Assembly: GCA_028641055.1 (NCBI GenBank)
Contig: CM054058.1
Coordinates: 494,374,209 to 494,438,208, forward strand
Direction: 5' to 3'
DNA length: 64,000 nucleotides
Source of the DNA: Alopecurus myosuroides
Taxonomy: Eukaryota > Streptophyta > Magnoliopsida > Poales > Poaceae
Position 1 is the stretch's first letter, and each line of letters opens with the position of its first letter. Under the pieces are notes generated by a model. It worked only from the letters and a program-made list of their open reading frames with translations, searched no databases and was not told the origin of the DNA. The translations under genes were made by a program, and so were the position numbers. Positions 56,248 through 64,000 of this stretch are shown piece after piece.

Positions 56248-56407
56248 GATGAAGAAAAACAACAAGATAATAAAAATAACAACTAGAATAAGAACGAATT
56301 TTTTTTGTGTTTTTGATATAGAGAAGAAAACAAGATAAAATAAAATAAACTAAGCAAAAAAAAAAGTAAAGAGATTGGAAGTGAGATACTCCCCATGCAG
56401 AAATTCT

Positions 56408-56436
56408 CTTCCTCCCCGGCAACACTGCCAGAAATT
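56408..56436 (-). other. primer-binding site region of the non-autonomous gypsy element
   Basis: The minus strand reads TTTCTGGCAGTGTTGCCGGGG just after the LTR end; a variant of the TGGCGCCGTTGCCGGGG found in several Triticeae gypsy families. Confidence 0.7.
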
Positions 56437-56440
56437 AGCT

Positions 56441-57376
56441 TGATGCACGGGTAACAGACGTTCGTTAGGAGACCCCAAGAGGAAGGTATGAAGAGCACAG
56501 TAGCAAGTTTCCCTAGGAAAGAAACCAAAGTTGAATCGGCCACTAGGAGGAAGGAGTAACTTCAGAAGGTTGATGCAGCTTAGATGGCAGGGCGCACTAC
56601 CTGTTCAGCAGCAACATGGAACCTACACAACAGAATCAAATCACTTTGCCCCAACGAATCAGTGAGGTTGTCAATCTCACTGGTTTTGCTGACCAAAGAG
56701 GTTAAACGTATGGTGTGGAAAACAATATGAAAACAGTAGCAGTGGTATGAAAGCAGTGTTAACAGTGGTTGTATTATCAGTATGTGGAAAATGGACCGGG
56801 GTCCACAGTTCACTAGTGGTGTCTCTCCGTGAAAGATAAATAACATGTCTGGTGAACAAATTACAGTTTGGAAATTGACAGAAATGAAGGTTGCACCGTA
56901 ATGCATATTCAAGACATAATCATGCAGGCATTACAACAAAATACAAAGACCGTCATCCAACTACATCTATGTCTAATAATTCATCCTCCGAATATCATTC
57001 GAAGAAACGTTGGGTATTAAGTTGCAAGCAATAGATAATCGCAATAAGCAAAGTGTGTAATGTAAACAATAGAATCATTCTTAGACAAATCATTGTTGTT
57101 TTCTCCCTAATGGCAACATCACATCCTCCCACTGTCACGTTTATTTCACTCGAGCACAGATGCAAAGGAGGCATGAACCCACTATCGAGCATAAATACTC
57201 CCTCTTGGAGTTACTAGCATATACTTGGCCAGAGTATCTACTAATAATGGAGATCATGCAAGATCATAAATAACATAAGCATGAAGATAACATGATAGAT
57301 TGATAGTCAAAAGACATCGCATTCCTCATTCATCGGATCCTAGCAAACACAACATGTAGCATTACATAAAGATGAT
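56441..57376 (-). repeat. 5' LTR of the non-autonomous gypsy element, truncated
   Basis: Matches 51166 to about 52097 of the left LTR, then stops abruptly at GATCTC. Confidence 0.85.
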
Positions 57377-57712
57377 CTCCTACTGTTTTCACAATGCTAC
57401 TATTGTTTTCACATTGTTCTCCTAGAGTTTTCCACACCATACATTTAATCACTTTGTTATCAGCAAAACACGGTGAGATTGACAACCTCACTGCTTCATT
57501 GGGGCAAATTGAATTGATTGTGTTGTGTAGGTTCCACGTTGCTTCTGAACCGGTAGTACGCCCTACCACATCAACTGCATCAACCTTCTGAAGTTGCTAC
57601 TTCCACCTACTGGTCGATTCAACCTTGGTTTATTTCTGAGGGAAAACTTGCTGCTGCACTCTTCATACCTTGCACTTCGGGTTTACCAACGAGGGTGTCA
57701 ATCATACCATCA
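57377..57712 (+). repeat. inverted fragment of a related gypsy LTR end
   Basis: CTACTGTTTTCACAATGCTAC onward matches the minus strand of the LTR end (compare 51166-51480) and finishes with CATACCATCA, i.e. a proper LTR 3' end in opposite orientation. More diverged from both LTRs than they are from each other, so it probably comes from another copy. Confidence 0.8.
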
Positions 57713-58600
57713 TTAAGCAAGTTGGATTTATGTATGTAATAATTTTCCATATCGTTTCAATTCTAATATTAGTGATCTTGGATCACTAATACTGGTTCTT
57801 TTGTTAGATACAATAAGACAGACCATAATGGTGAAGATTGATTTAAGGCATAGAATTTGTGCAACAAAGTTTGTAGGACACAAATAATGCCAAAGGTGGT
57901 TTTCTTATTGAACCAAAGGACCATGGCAATGAGAGATATACAGATGCTGATGGTTAGGAGTTCTAATACCCTAACTGAGGTTTAGGCAACTGAGAAGGAT
58001 GGAATTGAAAGGAGTGCATGTAGAAAGTGGCAGGTTACTGGTCTGCCTTGTCACCATATTATTTTATTTATCTTAGCTCTAAGGGGTGAAGGTGCATATA
58101 TTGAAGAGTTTGTTGACAACTATCTTTCTATTGCCAAGTTCTCTGCAACATATGCAGAAAATATGCCAGCAATAAGGGATTCAAATGATTGGAACATAGT
58201 ACATCCAGGATTCGAACTTGAGCCACCAATATTCAGGAGGCCAAATGGAAGGCCTAGGAATCTTAATATTTCAACCTCCCAATCCCATGATAAAGGTTAT
58301 AGGTCATGAGTAGGGAACAAAAAATGCAAACGGTGTGGTGGATTTGGACATGTCAATAGATGTGTGAGAACCGTGTTGTACATGAAGTGCAAGACATGCA
58401 TCATATGCACAATGATGAAGTCCATGATCATCAGCTGCATGAAATGCAACATATGTACCACGATGATCAAGCCCATGGTCATCAAGTGCAGGAAATTCAG
58501 AATTTTTCGTAATGCAAAAATTGCGGACATCACCTGAACCCTCCTCGTTACAGAAAGTGAATACAAAGAGGTGGAGACAGAAAAAAATTGTCTTCCATTT
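57713..58600 (+). pseudogene. Mutator-like transposase, C-terminal part
   Basis: After intron-like AT-rich sequence, the SWIM-type zinc region appears as SACRKWQVTGLPCHH (about 58015-58060). The usual first Cys of that motif seems to be replaced by Ser. Then come EEFVDNYLSIAKFSATYAEN and a C-terminal knuckle KCKRCGGFGHVNRC, one residue shorter than the usual CX2CX4HX4C. Stops occur near 57985 and 58310. This completes the gene interrupted at 51165, though the part between catalytic domain and SWIM motif is partly missing. Confidence 0.8.
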
Positions 58601-59021
58601 CATCTATGTATTTGTTAACAAATGAAGTGTAAGTATGATCATGTGATATTTTTGGAAATCTCTTTCTTTTCTAATAATTGACATTTTATATATATGTTTA
58701 GCAGTACGAGTGTGGAGACACGGATTGCGAAGAAGAAAAGACTAGAAAGAAGAAAAGAAAGGCAAAATGGAGATAATAATATTTTTTTTTGTTAAGCTAA
58801 AGTATTCGATTGAACTCTGAAAATATAGTTTCAATATGTACACCATAGTAAAATTCATTGTTTCCATTTATTTTACTTTATTCACATTTATTTTTTAACT
58901 TCGATAGTCTCGGCTGGATCCCTCCCAATAATTTGGACCGCCCAGAAGAACTTTGTGAAAAACATCTTATGAGGACAGCCAATTGGAAATATTGTATTGG
59001 TTTGTACAATTGAATTTCAAA
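58601..59021. other. 3' flank of the MULE pseudogene
   Basis: AT-rich; no gene. A small Lys/Arg-rich reading near 58700-58780 has no visible family. Confidence 0.4.
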
Positions 59022-59934
59022 TTATATACCCATATTATGACACCATTCGAAAGGAAATTGAATTCTGAAAAGTCTTACGTTTTGGATCTTCACATTGATC
59101 TTGTAAAGTTCCAAGTTCTCAGATCGGAGCTGATGCGCATGTCCGGCGTTCTCAGCAGCCTTCTTAGTTTCAACAAGTAATGCTACAAAAAAGAAAAATT
59201 TGAGTTCAATAGCAAAAGAATTCAAGATGAAAAATCGCAAGTTTGAAAATCATGTAAGGAAAGAAAAGTATTTTTACCAACATTCTCCTTAAATTGCTTG
59301 TGAATCTCAGCGATTTCGGCTTCTTTCTCTTTAGTGATAACAAGGAGGGATTTTACCTCCTCGTTCTTGACATTGAGTTTGCCAAGAACGTCCAGGTTTA
59401 TGCTGTCGGCAGTTTGCTACAAGAAAAGGATAGAAACATGGTTAAAACCAAAGCATGGAATAATAAAAAACCATTAATACAAAAAAGAATACTTTCGTGT
59501 TAATACTTGGGGGCTGGAGGATTACCTGGCTCATCCTTTGAAGTCCTGAGAGCATCAGTGAACTCCCTGCTATACTCAGAGAAAGAGATATCCATGTGGT
59601 GGATTCCATCTTGGATGACTTGCCGAGGTGAGAAAGCGTAATTATTCCGGATAATTAGGCCGCCTTGTGGCCAAGGACGAATCAAGGGTACTCGGACAAA
59701 TTTGTTTCTAGCCCACGAATGCATATAGCGGTGTTCGTCAAAACATGCTTCTTGCTTTACCTTGAAAGTCTCATGAAAGCAAGGAATCTCCTCATCAATA
59801 CGGCCAAGGGAAGGCCCTCCTTCTTCAAATTGTGTCGCCCTTTCCTGCGCGTCCGGAGTTGGCGCATCAGGCTGGCTGGCCTGGCTGGGAAAGGGGAAGT
59901 TGGATTCCTCTAGGGGAGCAGAATGGTTCCCCAT
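59022..59934 (-). pseudogene. fragment related to the antisense gene of the gypsy element at 2-12 kb
   Basis: Two exon-like blocks on the minus strand. The first, 59500-59934, has DEEIPCFHETFKV and ISFSEYSREFTDALR, which line up with DEEIPTFDKDFKA and LFAEYAKEFKENLA of exon 3 of the gene at 3330-6255. The second, about 59290-59420, translates to a charged coiled coil like exon 4 (NEEVKSLLVITKEKEAEIAE against NKEVRSLLSILEEREAELES). Between the matching parts of the first block lies unrelated text. No LTR of that gypsy family is visible here. It seems to be an isolated piece, next to CACTA-type repeats. Confidence 0.65.
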
Positions 59935-59979
59935 AGCATCAGACGAAGGGGTTTCCGGGGCGACGACATGGGACTAGAA

Positions 59980-60130
59980 GCGGTGGCGGCAACCGTTCGC
60001 CTGGAGTGAGCCCTCTTAGTCCCGGTTCGTAATATGGATCGGGACTAGAGGGGTGGTGGAAACCGTTCGCCTAGCGTGATCCCTTTTAGTCCTGGGTCGT
60101 AATACAAACCGGGACTAGAGGGCCCAACCG
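59980..60130. repeat. CACTA-type hairpin repeats (TTAGTCCCGGTT), two units
   Basis: AACCGTTCGCCT ... TTAGTCCCGGTTCGTAATA ... CGGGACTAGAGGG occurs twice at about 75-bp spacing; each half pairs with the other as a hairpin. Pattern of CACTA subterminal regions of Triticeae. No terminal CACTA motif located. Confidence 0.65.
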
Positions 60131-61309
60131 TTCGTCTCCTGCATGCTTTGGAAGTTGTTGATCTATCCAGAGATCAAAAAATAGAGAAACACTTTTCTAC
60201 AGTAGTACGAGTGCTCTCTCCTCTCTTCTTTCTTTTGCCCTCTCCTCTCTTCTTCCCCATCCTCCAACATGAATCCAACCACTCGGTACGGGATGATGCC
60301 CGCGAATAGATGCGTACGTTTCATACGAGTTATACTGCAGGATTGCAATCATACCCTAAGGGCAGCGTCACCTAGTACTGCCACCAGTGCCCCATGGGTC
60401 AACTTCTTGGGGGTATTCTGATCCGGAGGACGAGTAGTGTTTGCAATGGTGAACACTTCTATTTCTATTATTATGTACTGCTTGGCGGTCTCTCCTAATC
60501 CGGACGAGTAGTGTTTGCAGTTTCATATACGTATGTTCAATGCAGTACGTACTTTATGTAATGAATATCTGAACTATCATTTCTATTATTTATGTCCTTA
60601 TTTAAGTATGATATGAGCATTGTGACGTATGTGCTGAAATTTTAGTATCGTGTCATTAGAATATCTAACTGCACTTTTAAGAGGTTATACAAATAATAGT
60701 CTATAAACAATATCCTAACTTGTTATGAAGCCCTTGACTAGTAGAATATGTAGCGTGTAGCACTCTCTAATTTTACATTTGACAGTAAAATATGCGTACA
60801 CTCATACCTAGTGTCCCAATTAATTTTGGAGCTCATTTAAATTTTATTTTGAATTATAATACCCATTAGACTAATTTAACATATACAAAATTCTATAAAT
60901 AATTTTAATATGTTTCCTTTAGCAAAATTGCTCCAAATGGCAACCTTTGACCATAGAGACAAGATCCCAACTTGTTTACGTGCTTTTAGTTCATAAACAT
61001 GTGAAACTGAATTTAGAATGTCACTAGTTATGAATTAAGTAATGCTACCTTAATTAATAAATATAATAAATGCCCTTTTGTCCAAAATCAATTAGTGAAC
61101 ATTTTATATCAGAGATCAAACATAAAAATCTTTGGTTAATTTAACATGGTTTGATCATTTGGTGTCCAAATTTGGCATGTTTACCCGAGAAACATATTTA
61201 GAGAAGGTACAACAGAGTTCACATCCATTACACGAATCACATAGTCTTACATAAATGGTCCGTCGACCAAGTCTGAGACAACTACCGTGCAGGGCAAAGG
61301 CAACACACA
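60131..61309. other. AT-rich intergenic sequence
   Basis: A near-duplicate phrase (CCGGACGAGTAGTGTTTGCA against CCGGAGGACGAGTAGTGTTTG) lies at 60420-60510. No gene recognised. Confidence 0.4.
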
Positions 61310-62023
61310 CATAACAACTACTTTATTCCAGCGGAAGAAAACACAACGAGTAGAACCCATGTCAACGCCTTAGCACCACAGGATGCTGACCGGGAGACGG
61401 GCCTAGTACGCGGGATTGTCATAGTACTCCTCCTCAAAGGCATCCTCCTGAGGCGGCTCCTCAAAGTCTGACCAAGACAATAGCCAGGGACGAAACCATA
61501 TGAGTACACTTGAATGTACTCGCAAGACACGCTAAATGAAAGCCCAACAAATGCAAGTATGACAAAAAGGTGGTAGGAAGGCTGTTTAGTTAAGCATTAT
61601 CAATGAAAGAAAAGTTTTTCCTTGAAAGAACTTTCGGAAAAACACCAACTCGAAGACCCACATTTCTCCGGTACCTCAAAAGGTACGGTCATTCCCTTTC
61701 ATGTACCTCCCAGGTACGCCAATATAAACAAGTTCCAGATTTTTGGAAACAGTGACACAACACTAGCTACATGGCCATCCAACTGTCCATATCCGAGGAA
61801 GCGGCTATTCTGAATAGTTTTACTCTGCATAGGTGTACACATTCCACAAGATCCAGTACATCCGCCGTGAACAACCATGGACTGTCCAAGACAGTATAGA
61901 GACATCAAATAATTGGTCCTAACCATCCACTATGTAAGTGCTAGTAAATGACTACCCCTTCAACTGGGTTTGTTCTCCCCGACACCGAGTGAGTCAGCCA
62001 TATCTATCCTGTTTCCCCTGACA
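61310..62023. other. unassigned repeat-like sequence
   Basis: The minus strand at 61395-61475 gives a short acidic reading (DFEEPPQEDAFEEEYYDN) before a stop, which looks like the tail of a transposon-borne protein. The family is not recognised. The rest is non-coding. Confidence 0.35.
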
Positions 62024-62056
62024 CACTAGTAGAGAAGTGCCTTTCTATGGAACAGA

Positions 62057-62335
62057 TTCTGTGGCGCATGGCTTCTTGGTGCGCCACAGAAATATATTTC
62101 TGTGGCGCACGGGTGGGCATGCGCCACAGAAAAGAGACATTCTGTGGCGCACGGGACCGTGGTGCGCCACAGAAAAGAGGAATTCTGTGGCGCACGGGAT
62201 GTGGGTGCGCCACAGAAATTAGCTGGGGGCCACACCAATAATTGCCACACTCCCTTTCTGTGGCGCATGGTAGTTAGTGCGCCACAGAAATATGACATTT
62301 CTGTGGCGCACCACTGCCAGGTGCGCCACAGAATT
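62057..62335. repeat. left subterminal hairpin array of the CACTA element
   Basis: Six copies of the 13-bp stem TTCTGTGGCGCA(C/T) and its complement, loops of 6-12 bp, spaced about 40 bp except one gap. Loop sequences differ while stems are kept. Confidence 0.93.
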
Positions 62336-62936
62336 CCCATCCGAAAAAATTATGCCCTCACGCACCAACTCCACCCCCCCCGGGAACGCCTTTTCTAGTT
62401 TTTGACGGAAGAGTTGGAGGTCTAAAAAGCATCAAAAAATAAATCCCTTATAGATGCACGGAGAGTTTAATGTCTACTTTTTAATCATATTTTGAAATAT
62501 GAATTTCGACTTTCTGAGCAAAAGTTTTATAAAAAAAGTAAAATGGCCATAACTTTTGCATACGATGTCGAAAAAAAATGATCAAGATATTAAAAAAAAC
62601 TAGAGAGAAAAAGGAACCCAACCTCACCGGCCTTCGGCCTGTGAGCTTTTTTTAGAATCGCCAAATTCCAAAAGGAACAAAAGTTATGGCCATTTTAAGA
62701 TTTTGACTAGAAAATAAAAAAAATAAAAAAAAAAATTTAAAAAAATTAAAAAAAAATTAAAAAAAGTTTTAAAAAAAATTCTGTGGCGCACCAAGGGGGG
62801 GGGTGCGCCACAGAATTTTGAGGCAGGATTCGAAATTTGCCTTCTTTTCTTCCTCTTCTTCCCTCTCCCCTCCACTTCTTCCCTTCTCTCCTCCACTTCT
62901 CCTCCACTTCTCATCTTCTATCTCTCCTCTCCTCTC

Positions 62937-63215
62937 CTCCTCCATCACCACCACCACCACCACCACCACCTCTCCTCCTCCTCCTCCACCACCACCACCC
63001 CTCCTCCTCCACCACCACCACCACCCTCCTCCTCCTCCTCCTCCACCACCTCCGGCGAGCTCCTCCTCCTCCTCCTCCTCCACCACCACCACCACCACCA
63101 CCACCACCCTCCTCCTCCTCCTCCTCCACCACCTCCGGCGAGCTCCTCCTCCTCCTCCTCCTCCACCTCCACCACCACCACCACCTCCGGCGAGCTTCTC
63201 CTTCTCCTCGCCACC
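62937..63215. repeat. CTC/CAC trinucleotide microsatellite
   Basis: Alternating runs of CTC and CAC with CTCCGGCGAGCT punctuating it three times, so it is partly a higher-order repeat of about 75-110 bp. It gives long low-complexity ORFs on both strands that I do not regard as genes. Confidence 0.93.
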
Positions 63216-63346
63216 AACTCCGGTGACCCCCATCCTCCACCGACCAACTCCGGCGAGCATCCGACGAAATCCGGCGAAATTTCGAAATTTCGAAAATTTC
63301 CCGCGGCCAGATCTGGCCGCCTTTTTTTTTGAAATTCAAAAAAAAA

Positions 63347-63545
63347 TTCTGTGGCGCACCCCCCTTGGTGCGCCACAGAATTGCAAATTTCTGTGGCGCA
63401 CGGCTGAGGTGCGCCACAGAATTGACATTTCTGTGGCGCACGGCCTCGGTGCGCCACAGAAAAAAATTCTGTGGCGTGAATTCTGTGGCGCACCCCTCTG
63501 GCCCCTAGGTGCGCCACAGAATCCCATTTTGGTGCGCCACAGAAA
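63347..63545. repeat. right subterminal hairpin array of the CACTA element
   Basis: Same stems as at the left end, one of them partial (TTCTGTGGCGTGAATTC). Confidence 0.92.
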
Positions 63546-63610
63546 GGCCTTTTCCTAGTAGTGACAACACACCTCCATGGCAATAGACCCAATTGTTGCA
63601 ACCGGTGGCG

Positions 63611-63741
63611 AACTTAATTCCACACTGTGAATGTCCCATTTCTCCCTCCTGGCGACAATTCAGTTCGGGGGACTCTAACCCCTATACTGTGAATGTCCCA
63701 TTTCGGGGAACTTAATTCCACACTGTGAATGTCCCATTTCC
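63611..63741. repeat. short direct repeats (ACTGTGAATGTCCCATTTC)
   Basis: Three copies at about 63623, 63685 and 63722; two of them share the longer lead AACTTAATTCCAC. Followed by a CTC microsatellite at 63747-63793. Confidence 0.85.
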
Positions 63742-64000
63742 ACCACCACCTCTCCTCCTCCTCCTCCTCCTCCTCCTCCTCCTCCTCCTCCTCTAACCCC
63801 TATAGCACTTTGAGGTAGACACGGACTAACACCGGCAAGCAATTAGCTAGAAACCGTTCCCATATTGAGGTAATGTGGCAGTACGACTTGGTTGTCCGGC
63901 GAAGACTAGGTTATGTGTCATTTTGGAAAACAAGTTGAAAACACTTCCTCCTTCACAAAACTCCCTCGGACAAGGTCCCACCTTTCCTCGGGTTTTTCAA

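Larger units (their letters stand above)
51166..57376 (-). mobile_element. non-autonomous gypsy-type LTR retrotransposon, right LTR truncated
   Basis: Full LTR at 51166-52747 (plus strand TGATGCGC ... CGTATCA; in element orientation TGATACGTC ... GCATCA). A second copy of the LTR starts at 56441 and matches up to GATGATCTC at about 57376, where about 650 bp are missing. Primer-site-like text lies next to the right LTR and a G-rich tract next to the left one, so the element points left. The 3.7-kb interior has no protease, RT or integrase, only one small ORF at 55702-56247. No target duplication can be shown because the right end is rearranged. The LTR resembles the Triticeae gypsy group that opens TGATACGTC; family name not assigned. 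Confidence 0.85.
62024..63563. mobile_element. non-autonomous CACTA element with palindromic hairpin array
   Basis: Starts CACTAGTAGAGAAGTGCC and ends GGCCTTTTCCTAGTAGTG, i.e. inverted CACTA termini, with a 3-bp target duplication ACA at 62021-62023 and 63564-63566. Both subterminal zones are filled with TTCTGTGGCGCAC ... GTGCGCCACAGAA hairpins: six at the left (62057-62335), one at about 62779, four to five at the right (63347-63545). 1540 bp, no transposase. The middle holds AT-rich sequence and a CCTCCTCCACCACC microsatellite. Confidence 0.95.

Noticed and set aside
62057..63545. Array of short palindromes resembling a CRISPR array
   Set aside because: Lies within CACTA termini with a TSD in plant DNA; repeats are subterminal hairpins with no spacer logic.
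62803..63558. Long Pro/Ser/His or Gly/Val/Arg ORFs on both strands
   Set aside because: Both are translations of the CTC/CAC microsatellite and CACTA hairpins; no protein signal.

Overview
This is plant nuclear DNA, almost certainly from a Triticeae grass (wheat, barley, Aegilops or rye). Evidence: spliced eukaryotic genes with GT-AG introns; a copia element of the BARE-1/Angela/WIS type with 1.65-kb LTRs; CACTA elements with GTCCCGGTT hairpins; gypsy LTRs opening TGATACGTC; and multi-level nesting of transposons. No species call is possible from the sequence alone.

Layout. 0-1.6 kb: decayed CACTA transposase and its subterminal repeats. 1.9-15.6 kb: a decayed multi-exon gene-like unit (minus strand) split by a 9.8-kb Ty3/gypsy element (2235-12067, TSD CCGTT). 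That element keeps gag, protease and reverse transcriptase on the minus strand but has lost RNase H and integrase, and it carries a six-exon gene with its own TATA box on the opposite strand. 15.6-19.5 kb: non-coding repeats, including an snRNA-type promoter (USE + TATA) with no recognisable RNA behind it. 19.5-25.3 kb: an intact four-exon WAT1-related (EamA/nodulin-21) transporter gene, minus strand, with a LINE bearing an open ORF2 in its second intron. 25.4-33.1 kb: a 7.8-kb terminal-inverted-repeat element (Mutator-like by its 9-bp TSD and about 95-bp TIRs) holding two intronless gene-like ORFs and two large tandem arrays. 33.9-36.8 kb: a second WAT1-related copy, now a pseudogene hit by a hAT MITE, a LINE fragment and frameshifts. 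37.6-38.9 kb: PPR-like pseudogene. 40.7-49.2 kb: complete but decayed copia element (TSD CGGTT). 49.3-58.6 kb: Mutator (MuDR-type) transposase pseudogene split by a non-autonomous gypsy element. 59.0-60.1 kb: fragment related to the antisense gene of the first gypsy element, beside CACTA-type repeats. 62.0-63.6 kb: complete non-autonomous CACTA with an array of palindromic subterminal hairpins (TSD ACA).

The only gene that looks able to make a full host protein is the WAT1-related transporter. Two WAT1 paralogues in tandem form the ancient gene backbone; everything between and around them is largely layered mobile DNA. Both WAT1 copies have transposons at their 5' ends, so their regulation has probably changed. 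All calls rest on reading translations and repeats by eye; no database search was run.
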